Below are positions 44,567 to 52,395 of a stretch of 64,000 nucleotides of DNA, in pieces. Positions within the stretch are counted from its first letter, which is position 1; each line of letters begins with the position of its first letter. The stretch is from Sphingomonas sp. Leaf67 (GTDB lineage: Bacteria > Pseudomonadota > Alphaproteobacteria > Sphingomonadales > Sphingomonadaceae): positions 186,805 through 250,804 of the forward strand of contig NZ_LMLP01000012.1 in NCBI RefSeq assembly GCF_001421965.1, read 5' to 3'. The notes under the pieces are model-generated. The model saw only the letters and a list, made by a program, of their open reading frames with translations, ran no database searches and was not told the DNA's origin. Position numbers and translations under genes: made by a program.

Positions 44567-45580
44567 TCAATAGGCGCGGCGAACCGCGAATTCGACCGCC
44601 TCGACCATCGCGTCCTTGGCCGGACCGTCGGGGAAGCGACCGATCGCGTCGATCGCGCGCTGGCCGTAATGACGGGCGCGGGCGAGGGTATCGTCGACCG
44701 CGCGCGACGACTGGACCAGCGTGATCGCATGGGCGAAATCGGCATCGTCGGCGCGCTTGCCCGACACGGCGTCGCGCCAGAAGCTGCGCGCGGTTTCATC
44801 ACCGCGGGCATAGGCGAGAATGACCGGCAGCGTCATCTTGCCTTCGCGGAAATCGTCGCCGGCAGCCTTGCCCATGGTATCGGCGTCGGACACGTAATCG
44901 ATGGCGTCGTCGACCAACTGGAACGCGATGCCGAGATTGCGGCCATAGGCGTCGAGCGCGGCTTCGTCGGCGTCCGACCGTTCGGCGACGATCGCGGCGA
45001 TGCGGCAGGCGGCAGCGAACAGCGCGGCGGTCTTTGCGCCGATGATGTCGAGATAGCGATCCTCGGGCGTGTCGATGCGGCGGATCGCGGTCAGCTGGTT
45101 GACCTCGCCTTCCGCGATCACGGCGGACGCGCCCGACAGGACGCGCAACGCCTTCAGGCTTTCCGCCTCGACCATCAGCTCGAAGCTTTTGGAAAACAGG
45201 AAGTCGCCGACCAGCACGCTGGCGGGGTTGCCCCAGATGATGTTGGCGGTGCGCTTGCCCCGGCGCAGGTCGGATCCGTCGACGACATCGTCATGGAGCA
45301 GCGTCGCGGTGTGGATGAATTCGACCGCCGCCGACAGCAGATGATGGCGCGTGCCGCCATAGCCGATCAGCCGGGCGGACGCGAGCGTCAGCATCGGCCG
45401 CATCCGCTTGCCCCCGCCCGCGATCAGGTGGCCGGCGAGTTCGGGGATCAACGGAATCTTCGATTGCATCCGGTCGAGGATGACCGAATTCACGCGATTC
45501 ATGTCGTCGGCGACCAGCGCCATCAGCGGATCGAGCGAGGGTTCGGTGCGCTTGTCGAGGCGGTGCAGGGTAGCCGTCAT
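44567..45580 (-). CDS. ispB: Polyprenyl (octa/deca) diphosphate synthase
   Basis: 337 residues from ATG 45580. Trans-prenyltransferase motifs: GGGKRMRPML, first Asp-rich LLHDDVVDGSDLRRGK, and second Asp-rich GIAFQLVDDAIDY. It makes the long ubiquinone side chain; sphingomonads use Q-10, so the product is probably decaprenyl diphosphate. A longer frame upstream has no typical N-terminus. Divergent from the chorismate mutase. Confidence 0.94.
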   Translation of the reverse strand: MTATLHRLDKRTEPSLDPLMALVADDMNRVNSVILDRMQSKIPLIPELAGHLIAGGGKRMRPMLTLASARLIGYGGTRHHLLSAAVEFIHTATLLHDDVVDGSDLRRGKRTANIIWGNPASVLVGDFLFSKSFELMVEAESLKALRVLSGASAVIAEGEVNQLTAIRRIDTPEDRYLDIIGAKTAALFAAACRIAAIVAERSDADEAALDAYGRNLGIAFQLVDDAIDYVSDADTMGKAAGDDFREGKMTLPVILAYARGDETARSFWRDAVSGKRADDADFAHAITLVQSSRAVDDTLARARHYGQRAIDAIGRFPDGPAKDAMVEAVEFAVRRAY

Positions 45581-45696
45581 GTCCCAGCGATGTGGCGGTT
45601 CGCACGTGCGAACGCAAGGGAAAGGCGGGGTTGCGCCGCACGTCCGGTCGCGCGAAAGGGGCATATCCCGGCACCGACCGCCCATGAAGGACGCCC

Positions 45697-45990
45697 ATGC
45701 ACGACGCGACGCTGCAACGCTTTCGCCAGAGCATCGACAATATCGATGCCGCGCTGGTCTTTTTGCTGGCCGAGCGGTTCAAGGTGACGCAGGCGGTCGG
45801 CCGCTACAAGGCGGACGAAGGGTTGCCCGCCGCCGATCCCGGTCGCGAGGAGGCGCAGATCGCGCGGCTGCGGTCGCTGGCCCGCGATGCCGATCTCGAC
45901 CCCGAATTTTCGGAGAAGTTCCTGCGGTTCATCATCGACGAGGTGATCCGCCACCACCAGTCGATGCAGGACGGCGGTTCGGCGGCGTGA
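45697..45990 (+). CDS. Chorismate mutase (AroQ type)
   Basis: 97 residues: RQSIDNIDAALVFLLAERFKVTQAVGRYKADEGL and FLRFIIDEVIRHHQSM form the all-helical AroQ fold with the conserved Arg and Lys residues. It converts chorismate to prephenate. No signal peptide, so cytosolic. The stop overlaps the GTG of the GH130 gene by four bases, an unexpected partner. Confidence 0.92.
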   Translation: MHDATLQRFRQSIDNIDAALVFLLAERFKVTQAVGRYKADEGLPAADPGREEAQIARLRSLARDADLDPEFSEKFLRFIIDEVIRHHQSMQDGGSAA

Positions 45991-47096
45991 GCGACGACCG
46001 GATCGTCTTCGCCCCCGACGATGTCGACCTGACCCGATCGCCGCTGCGCCGGGACATATCCGAGCCGACCTATGTGCTGGGGGCGTTCAATCCGGCGCTG
46101 ACGCGGCTGCCGAACGGCAATTTGCTGCTGCTGGTGCGGATCGCCGAGGCGTTGCGCGAGCCGGTGCGGGGCGGACAGGTGCGCTCGATACGCTGGACGC
46201 CGGGCGGCTATGTGCTCGACGGGTTTGCGTCGGATACGGCCGATGTGCGCGATCCGCGATTCTTCGCGCTGACCGGCGGGGCCTATCCGTTTCTGGGGCT
46301 GACGTCGCTGTCATGGCTGTTGCCGGTCGAATTTTCGGCCGACGGCCAGCGGGTGGTGGCGGTGCATTACAACCGGGCGGTCGAACCGGCGGCGGACTAT
46401 GCGCAATATGGCATCGAGGACCCACGGATCGTGGCGATCGACGGCGTGTACTGGATGACGGTGTGCGGCGTGTCGGGCGGGCGGCTGTGCACGGTGATGT
46501 ACCGGTCGGACGACGGGTTTGGCTGGCAGTCGCAGGGCATGGTGCTCGACCATGGTAACAAGGACATGGTCCCGTTCGAGGGGCGGGTGGGCGAGCGGTT
46601 CGTGTCGCTGACCCGGCCGCTGTCGGATGCGTGGTTCGTGGCGTCGCCCGATGGCGCGGAGGGCAGCGGGCCGAGCATCAATCTCGCCACGTCCCCCGAC
46701 ATGCTGCACTGGCGGCCGCTGGCCGAACCGGCGCTGCGACCGTTGAAGGGCGCGGCGGCGTACAAGCTGGGCGGGGGCACGCCGCCGGTGCGGACGGCGC
46801 GCGGGTGGATGCTGCTCTATCATGGCGTGGAAAAACAGGGGGCGGTCGGGGTGTACCGGACGTATCGCGCGCTGATCGATGCGGATGCCAGCCGGGTGCT
46901 GGAGCGCGACGAATCGGTCACGGTGCTGCAGGCGGCACCGGCGCTGATCGCGCCGTTCGCGCATCAGGCGTATCTGCCGCAGCCGGTGGTGTTCACGACC
47001 GGCATCGTCCGCGACGGCGACGACTGGATCGTCGCGTCGGGCGAGGCGGATCTGGCGTGCCGGCTGACGCGGATCGCGGGGCGGCGGCTGGATTGA
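45987..47096 (+). CDS. GH130-type glycoside phosphorylase/hydrolase
   Basis: 369 residues from GTG 45987. A five-bladed propeller with FNPALTRLPNGNLLLLVRIAE, YGIEDPRIVAIDGVYWMT and GGGTPPVRTARGWMLLYHGVE is characteristic of GH130 (beta-mannoside phosphorylases and related hydrolases). The catalytic Asp is probably in IEDPRI. No signal peptide, so it acts in the cytoplasm, as expected for a phosphorylase. Substrate not determinable; no mannan genes adjoin it. Confidence 0.86.
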   Translation: MSDDRIVFAPDDVDLTRSPLRRDISEPTYVLGAFNPALTRLPNGNLLLLVRIAEALREPVRGGQVRSIRWTPGGYVLDGFASDTADVRDPRFFALTGGAYPFLGLTSLSWLLPVEFSADGQRVVAVHYNRAVEPAADYAQYGIEDPRIVAIDGVYWMTVCGVSGGRLCTVMYRSDDGFGWQSQGMVLDHGNKDMVPFEGRVGERFVSLTRPLSDAWFVASPDGAEGSGPSINLATSPDMLHWRPLAEPALRPLKGAAAYKLGGGTPPVRTARGWMLLYHGVEKQGAVGVYRTYRALIDADASRVLERDESVTVLQAAPALIAPFAHQAYLPQPVVFTTGIVRDGDDWIVASGEADLACRLTRIAGRRLD

Positions 47097-47117
47097 AGCC
47101 CCTTCCCCCCATCGCCC

Positions 47118-47239
47118 CCGTTCGGTTCGAGCAGCTTCGAGCCTGTCGAGAAGCGTCCGTCGAGAACTTGGTCGCTTGGGGCAACGCCTTCTCGACTTCG
47201 GTTCTCGACAGGCTCGAACCTGCGCTCAAAGCAAACGGG
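47118..47239. repeat. 122-base dispersed repeat, copy 1
   Basis: Contains repeated TTCGAGC-TGTCGAGAA hairpin arms. Its reverse complement matches 50311-50432 over the whole length at roughly four of five positions. It fills the spacer between the GH130 gene and the TSUP gene. Confidence 0.8.
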
Positions 47240-47259
47240 CGGGGGTGTAAGCGACCGGG

Positions 47260-48033
47260 TTAAATCCCCAGCCAGACCCGCAGCGGGTTGGCCGGGTCGG
47301 CCAGCAGCTTCACCGTCAGTGCCAGCGACAGGACGACCAGCAGCGGCCGGATCGCGCGCCCGCCCCAGCGGATCGCGAGCGCCGCGCCGACCTGTCCCCC
47401 GGCAAGGCTGGCAAGCGCCATGGCAAGGCCGAGCGTCCACCACACATGGCCGCCCGCGACCAGTACGGCGACGCCGGCCAGATTGCTGGCAAGGTTCAGC
47501 AGCTTGGTATGCGCCACCGCGCGCGTCGCGCCCATGCCGGCGGCGGTGACCAGCAGCAGGGTGAAGAACGATCCGGTGCCCGGTCCGAAAAATCCGTCAT
47601 AGCTGCCGATCGCCGCGATCGCGAGCAGCAGGCCGGCCGGGGCGAGGCGGACATGGGTATCGACGTCGGACAGGCGCGGCCCGAACAGGAAATACAGCGC
47701 CATCGCGACCAGCAGGACCGGCAGCACCGCCGACAGGAAATGTGGGTCGATCGCCTGCACCAGTGCCGCGCCGCCCGCTGCCCCGGCGAACGAGGCGAGC
47801 GCGGGCCAGGTGAAGCGGCGCAGGTCGATATGCCCCTTGCGCCAGAAGGCGAAGGTCGCGCCGGCGGTGCCGCACGCGCTTTGCAGCTTGTTGGTGCCCA
47901 GCGCCGCGACCGGCGGCACCCCGGCGGCAAGCAGCGCGGGCAGGGTGATGAGCCCCCCGCCGCCCGCCATCGCGTCGAGCGTGGCCGCGCCGAACGCGAC
48001 CAGCATGAGCAGGGCGATGAGATCGAGGTCCAT
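47260..48033 (-). CDS. TSUP (TauE/SafE) family membrane transporter
   Basis: 257 residues with about eight TM helices. DAMAGGGGLITLPALLAAGVPP and its internal repeat GFFGPGTGSFFTLLLV are the family signatures, and GTNKLQSACGTAGATFAFWRKG follows the first. TSUP proteins export or import sulfite, sulfoacetate or other sulfur compounds; the substrate here is unknown. ATG 48033. It is downstream of ssrA on the same strand. Confidence 0.9.
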   Translation of the reverse strand: MDLDLIALLMLVAFGAATLDAMAGGGGLITLPALLAAGVPPVAALGTNKLQSACGTAGATFAFWRKGHIDLRRFTWPALASFAGAAGGAALVQAIDPHFLSAVLPVLLVAMALYFLFGPRLSDVDTHVRLAPAGLLLAIAAIGSYDGFFGPGTGSFFTLLLVTAAGMGATRAVAHTKLLNLASNLAGVAVLVAGGHVWWTLGLAMALASLAGGQVGAALAIRWGGRAIRPLLVVLSLALTVKLLADPANPLRVWLGI

Positions 48034-48229
48034 GCGCGGGCCGTAGCGTGGTCAGGGTGGAAGCGGAAGGTGGATGGCGGGTAACTGGCCACGCCCGCTT
48101 GCGCCTCGAACTCCCGGCCTTCGGCGCGGCAACGGCGTCGGCGGCAACATGGCGAAGTGGGGAGCTTCTGTTGCCCGGTGCCCCCCGTACCGCTGGAATC
48201 CGATTCTGTTGCCCGGTTCGGTCCAACCG

Positions 48230-48505
48230 CGCTATTTTGGAGTAACTTCAGGCCGTGAGGCCCTTAGTTACGCCGCAATCGCGAGTGCTTCGTTATCGTT
48301 GGCACTTGTGTGTATGGGCCGTTGCGGTGGTCCCATTCCGAACGAAAACAGCGCTTTTCAACACACGTCGATCCTGGTTCGGCCCCGTCAGAAACGGTGT
48401 CCAGAAACACCACCTTATGGTGGAGCCGCCGGGTACTGCCCCCGGGTCCGCTGCGTCTATTGCACGCCGCAGTTTATCGTCATAGCCGGCTGGAAGCCGG
48501 CACCG
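48230..48505 (-). ncRNA. ssrA: tmRNA, circularly permuted two-piece form
   Basis: Minus strand. The acceptor piece runs from about 48505 to the encoded CCA at 48418, including a GCCGGC-TTCCA-GCCGGC hairpin and a T-arm-like CCCGGGGGCAGTACCCGG. After a 31-base intervening segment (48387-48417) the coding piece begins GGGGCCGA at 48386. GGGGCCG pairs with CGGCTCC to give a seven-pair acceptor stem with the G3-U pair recognised by alanyl-tRNA synthetase. The tag frame 48268-48303 reads ANDNEALAIAA then TAA. It rescues stalled ribosomes. The 3' end of the coding piece (near 48230) is approximate. Confidence 0.93.
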
Positions 48506-48508
48506 ACC

Positions 48509-48537
48509 CATATAGGCGGTTGTCCCGGCTTTGAAAA
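48509..48537 (-). promoter_or_regulatory. Promoter of ssrA
   Basis: Minus strand -35 TTTTCA (48532-48537), 17-base spacer and -10 TATATG (48509-48514) place the transcript start a few bases before the acceptor piece. Confidence 0.5.
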
Positions 48538-48584
48538 GAAGCCGACTTCCATTGCTGTAGCGCAAGTGGCATGGGCAGAGGACG

Positions 48585-49016
48585 ATGTTGACCCAGCGTT
48601 CCCGCTATGCGTTGCGCGCGATGCTGTTCCTTGCCGAACAACCCGCGGGCGAGGCGCCCATGCCGATGCACCGCATCGCCACCGCCGCGAACGTGCCGCG
48701 CAAATTCCTCGAACTGATCCTCGCCGACCTGCGCGAGGCCGGCTTTCTGTCGTCGACGCGGGGCAAGGCGGGCGGTTATCACCTCGCGCGCGCGGCGCAT
48801 CTGATCTCGCTCGGCGAAATCATCCGTGTAATCGAAGGGCCGCTGGCGCTGGTGCCGTGCGTCAGCCGCACCGCCTATCGCCCGTGCGGCGACTGCAAGG
48901 ACGAGGCGAGCTGCGCGATCCGCCACGCCATGGCACGGGTGCGCGACGAGACCGCGCGGATTCTCGACGGCACCAGTCTGGCGCAGGCGGCGGCACTGGA
49001 GTTGGCGGCGGCGTAA
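48585..49016 (+). CDS. Rrf2 family transcriptional regulator
   Basis: 143 residues. Winged helix with RSRYALRAMLFLAEQP, IATAANVPRKFLELILADLREAGFLSSTRGKAGGYHLAR, then the Fe-S or redox cysteine segment CVSRTAYRPCGDCKDEASC (several cysteines spaced like those of IscR/RsrR-type sensors). It likely represses genes of sulfur, Fe-S or redox metabolism. No isc/suf genes adjoin, so the regulon is unknown. Divergent from ssrA. Confidence 0.9.
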   Translation: MLTQRSRYALRAMLFLAEQPAGEAPMPMHRIATAANVPRKFLELILADLREAGFLSSTRGKAGGYHLARAAHLISLGEIIRVIEGPLALVPCVSRTAYRPCGDCKDEASCAIRHAMARVRDETARILDGTSLAQAAALELAAA

Positions 49017-49026
49017 GGTGCCACAG

Positions 49027-49047
49027 CCCCTCCCCGACAGGGAGGGG
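49027..49047. terminator. Hairpin between rrf2 and mscL
   Basis: CCCCTCCC-CGACA-GGGAGGGG is a perfect eight-pair stem in the 38-base spacer of two convergent genes. No strong T-run. Confidence 0.5.
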
Positions 49048-49054
49048 CGGCAGG

Positions 49055-49525
49055 TCACATTTCCGGCCGCGCCCGCGCCGCGCGCAATTCGTCGCGGATT
49101 TCGCGGAGTAGCGCGACGTCGACCGGATCGGCGGCGGGCGGGGCTTCGCCGGTCTTCTGCTCTTCGTGCACCAACGCGATGGCGCGGTTCACGAACTTGA
49201 CCAGCAGGAAGACGATGAAGGCGAGGATCAGGAAGTTGATGATGACGCTGATGAATTCGCCATAGCCGAACAGCGGCACACCTGCTGCCTTGAGTGCGGC
49301 ATAATTGTCGGGCGAACCGGTATAGCTGGCCGGAATCGGGCCCAGTTGCAGGAAATAGCTGGAGAAATCGAACCCGCCGAAGAGATAGCCGATCACCGGC
49401 ATGATGATGTCGTCGGTCAGCGATTTGGTGATCGTACCGAATGCCGCGCCGATGATGACGCCGACCGCCAGGTCGAGGACGTTGCCGCGCGCGACGAAGG
49501 TTCGGAATTCCTTGATCATTCCCAT
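49055..49525 (-). CDS. mscL: Large-conductance mechanosensitive channel
   Basis: 156 residues from ATG 49525 with GGGGAG upstream. [41 protein letters not shown] and [18 protein letters not shown] give the two TM helices of MscL, with a charged C-terminal bundle. It opens on hypo-osmotic shock. Divergent from the Nudix gene. Slightly longer than the E. coli protein because of the periplasmic loop. Confidence 0.95.
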   Translation of the reverse strand: MGMIKEFRTFVARGNVLDLAVGVIIGAAFGTITKSLTDDIIMPVIGYLFGGFDFSSYFLQLGPIPASYTGSPDNYAALKAAGVPLFGYGEFISVIINFLILAFIVFLLVKFVNRAIALVHEEQKTGEAPPAADPVDVALLREIRDELRAARARPEM

Positions 49526-49602
49526 GACCATCTCCCCATGGTTGAGGCCGCTGTTGTGCTTCGATACGGTGGCGGCACGCAAGGGCCATGACAGGAAGTT
49601 CG

Positions 49603-50136
49603 ATGATCGACAGCGACGCTCCCGAGGAAGTGATGTGGGCGGGACGCTTCATCACCGCGAAGAAACGCGGGCGATGGGAATATGTCGGGCGCGCGAACGG
49701 CATCGGCGCGGCGGTGATCGTGGCGATCGACGACGGGCATGTGCTGCTGGTCGAGCAATATCGCGTGCCGCTGGGCCGGGCCTGTATCGAACTGCCCGCC
49801 GGGCTGGTCGGCGACGACAGCGCCGGCGAAGCGGCGGCGGTCGCGGCGGCGCGCGAGCTGGAGGAAGAGACCGGCTATCGCGCGGGCAGCATGACCTCGC
49901 TCGGCGACTATCATTCGTCGCCGGGAATGGTGTCGGAAAGCTTCACGCTGTTCCGTGCGGGCGCATTGACGCGGGTCGGCGATGGCGGCGGGGTGCCGGG
50001 GGAGGACATCATCGTCCACCGGGTGGCGCTGACGGAACTGGCCGGGTTCGTCGCGGAACAACGGGCGGCGGGGAAGGCGGTCGATGTGAAGTTGCTGTTG
50101 CTGCTCGCACCGGTTTTGTTGACCGAAAGCAGATAG
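49603..50136 (+). CDS. Nudix hydrolase, ADP-ribose pyrophosphatase type
   Basis: 177 residues from ATG 49603 after AGGAAG; an in-frame ATG at 49588 adds five residues. The Nudix box is [26 protein letters not shown] with REL-EE-G conserved. [11 protein letters not shown] and [10 protein letters not shown] are as in NudF-type enzymes that cleave ADP-ribose to AMP and ribose-5-phosphate with Mg2+. Cytosolic. Confidence 0.9.
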   Translation: MIDSDAPEEVMWAGRFITAKKRGRWEYVGRANGIGAAVIVAIDDGHVLLVEQYRVPLGRACIELPAGLVGDDSAGEAAAVAAARELEEETGYRAGSMTSLGDYHSSPGMVSESFTLFRAGALTRVGDGGGVPGEDIIVHRVALTELAGFVAEQRAAGKAVDVKLLLLLAPVLLTESR

Positions 50137-50310
50137 CCGTTTGTCCTGCGTAGCCCCTTCGACTGCCTGCCTGCGGCCGTCGCTCAGGGAAGGCATTGAG
50201 CTTGTCGAAATGGTGTATCGAAGGATACGTGCCGCGGGTGCTTTGATACGGTTTTCGACAAGCTCACCCCCTACTCAGCACGAACGGAAAACGTCCCAAA
50301 TTTCCCTCCT
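50137..50310. repeat. Repeat-rich spacer with TGAGCTTGTCGAAA palindrome
   Basis: TGAGCTTGTCGAAA (50197-50210) and its exact reverse complement (50253-50266) form a REPIN-like pair; its right part is related to 11477-11524. No gene is visible between the Nudix gene and 50457. Confidence 0.7.
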
Positions 50311-50432
50311 CCGTTTGCTTCGAGCGCAGGTTCGAGCCTGTCGAGAACCGATGTCGAGAAGGGGGTGCGCCAAGCGGGCCGGTTCTCGACGGACGTGTCT
50401 CGACACGCTCGAAACTGCTCGAACTGAACGGG
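50311..50432. repeat. 122-base dispersed repeat, copy 2
   Basis: Reverse-complement partner of 47118-47239 with the same length, beginning CCGTTTGCTTCGAGCGCAGG and containing TCGAGCCTGTCGAGAA-type arms. It ends 24 bases before the methyltransferase stop codon. Confidence 0.8.
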
Positions 50433-50456
50433 TCGGGATCAGGTTGGGTAAGGCCG

Positions 50457-51209
50457 TCAGCCCTTGTGGTTGCCGCTCGGACTCGCGCCGGGCGCGGGTA
50501 CGCGGCATGGGACGATCCTGTCCGGCGCGGGCCGTGCGCCCTGCGGGGTGAACATCGCGATATAGCCGCCGGCCGAAGGCATTTTCCGCAGCTCGACCAT
50601 CGTATAGCCGACCGCCTCGAATTCGCATTTCAGCAGCGCGGGCGGGGTGCCATGATTCTGGGTCGGGCGGTCGGCGTCGACCACGACCACCTGTCCGCCG
50701 GTGCGCAGCGACGGGCGCAGGTTCCACAGGAACGCATAGGGCTCGGCGATCTCATGGTACATATGGACCATCAGCACCCGGTCGAAACTGTTGGCCGGCA
50801 GCTTCGCATCATCGGGTTCGCCCAGCCGCACGCTGACATTGTCGAGCCGTTCGCGCGCCACGCGCTGCGCCAGCGCATCGCGGATCTGCGGAATGATGTC
50901 CTCGGCCAGCACCCGCCCGTCCGGGCCGACGCGCTGCGCCATGCGGATGGTGTAATAGCCCTCGCCCGCGCCGATATCGGCGACGGTCATGCCGGATGCG
51001 ATGCCGGCGCGGTCCATCACCAGTTCGGCCTCGTTCAGCCGGTCGCGTGCTTCCTCGGTCGACCAGCGGGCGGACACGATCGTCGCCACCGGCCGGTCGG
51101 CCTTCGGAAAGTCGTGCCGGTCCTCCCGCTGCGCATTGGCACCCGCGCTCGGCTGCGTCGCATCGCAGCCGGCCAGCAGCAACAGCAGGGCCGGGAGGAC
51201 GCGACGCAT
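50457..51209 (-). CDS. SAM-dependent methyltransferase with lipoprotein signal
   Basis: 250 residues from ATG 51209 (an ATG at 51221 overlaps prfB). The N-terminus MRRVLPALLLLLAGCD is a clear lipoprotein signal with Cys15. The rest is a class I methyltransferase: VADIGAGEGYYTIRMAQRVGPDGRVLAEDI, FDRVLMVHMYHEI, and a final beta hairpin. A periplasmic or outer-membrane location for a SAM enzyme is odd, since SAM is cytosolic. Similar exported methyltransferases exist in proteobacteria, without a known reaction. It follows prfB on the same strand. Confidence 0.82.
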   Translation of the reverse strand: MRRVLPALLLLLAGCDATQPSAGANAQREDRHDFPKADRPVATIVSARWSTEEARDRLNEAELVMDRAGIASGMTVADIGAGEGYYTIRMAQRVGPDGRVLAEDIIPQIRDALAQRVARERLDNVSVRLGEPDDAKLPANSFDRVLMVHMYHEIAEPYAFLWNLRPSLRTGGQVVVVDADRPTQNHGTPPALLKCEFEAVGYTMVELRKMPSAGGYIAMFTPQGARPAPDRIVPCRVPAPGASPSGNHKG

Positions 51210-51210
51210 C

Positions 51211-52338
51211 TCAGTCGACATCCTCGACTTCGACCGCTTCGCCGGTCACCCGCTGCGACAGCGCCGCCGCCATGAACGGATCGAGCGCGCCGTCGAGCAC
51301 ATCGCCCGGCGCGGTCGAGACGACGCCGGTGCGCAGGTCCTTCACCATCTGGTACGGCTGCAACACATAGGAGCGGATCTGGTGACCCCAGCCGATATCG
51401 GTCTTGGTCGCGTTCTCCGCATTGGCCTCCGCCTCGCGGATCGCCAGTTCGCGTTCGTACAGGCGGGCGCGCAACTGGTTATAGGCCTCGGCCTTGTTCT
51501 TGTGCTGCGACCGCTGGTTCTGACACTGTACGACGATGCCGGTCGGAATATGGGTGATCCGCACCGCCGAATCGGTGGTGTTGATGTGCTGACCACCGGC
51601 ACCCGACGCGCGATAGGTATCGATGCGCAGGTCGCTTTCGTTATACTCGACCTCGATATTATCGTCGATCACCGGATAGACCCAGATCGATGCGAACGAG
51701 GTGTGCCGGCGCGCCGCGCTGTCATACGGGCTGATGCGGACCAGCCGGTGGACGCCGCCTTCGGTCTTGGCGAAACCGTACGCATTCTCGCCCTTGATCA
51801 GCAACGTCGCCGATTTGATGCCCGCCTGTTCGCCGGTATGCTGGTCGACCAGTTCGACCTTCATGCCGCGGCGTTCGGCCCAGCGGGTGTACATGCGTTG
51901 CAGCATGCCGGCCCAGTCCTGACTCTCGGTCCCGCCTGCGCCGGCGTTGATCTCGATATAGGTGTCGTTGGCATCGGCTTCACCCGACAACAGCGCCTGT
52001 ACCTTGTCATGATCGGCACGCCGGGCGAGTTCGGCGAGGTTGGCGACGCCTTCGTCGGCCATCTCGGCATCGCCTTCCTCGTCGGCCATCTCGATCAGTT
52101 CGACGGTGTCGGACAATTCACGCTCGATGGTGCGGGTGGCGGTGATCGCCTCGTCCAGCCGGCGGCGTTCGCGCATCACTTCCTGCGCGGCCTTGGGATC
52201 GTTCCACAATGCCTGGTCCTCGACGCGCGCGTTCAGCTCGTCGAGCCGACGTAGCGCGCGGTCCCAGTCGAGGAAGCGGCGCAACAGCGAGAGCGCATCG
52301 TTGATCTTGTCTACATGGGCTTGCGCTTCGGCGCGCAT
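51211..52338 (-). CDS. prfB: Peptide chain release factor 2
   Basis: 375 residues in one frame; no programmed UGA frameshift is present. GGQ is in [19 protein letters not shown] and catalyses peptide release. The stop-codon reading motif is SPY ([15 protein letters not shown]) rather than the usual SPF. It recognises UGA and UAA. ATG 52338. Downstream of mrcA with a 57-base spacer. Confidence 0.96.
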   Translation of the reverse strand: MRAEAQAHVDKINDALSLLRRFLDWDRALRRLDELNARVEDQALWNDPKAAQEVMRERRRLDEAITATRTIERELSDTVELIEMADEEGDAEMADEGVANLAELARRADHDKVQALLSGEADANDTYIEINAGAGGTESQDWAGMLQRMYTRWAERRGMKVELVDQHTGEQAGIKSATLLIKGENAYGFAKTEGGVHRLVRISPYDSAARRHTSFASIWVYPVIDDNIEVEYNESDLRIDTYRASGAGGQHINTTDSAVRITHIPTGIVVQCQNQRSQHKNKAEAYNQLRARLYERELAIREAEANAENATKTDIGWGHQIRSYVLQPYQMVKDLRTGVVSTAPGDVLDGALDPFMAAALSQRVTGEAVEVEDVD

Positions 52339-52395
52339 GGGGAAACTCCGGAAATAAGCGTAATGAGGGGGAATGCCGCCGATATAGGCGGCGCG

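Noticed and set aside
51211-52338. Programmed frameshift in prfB
   Set aside because: The gene is open in one frame throughout, with no internal UGA near codon 25.
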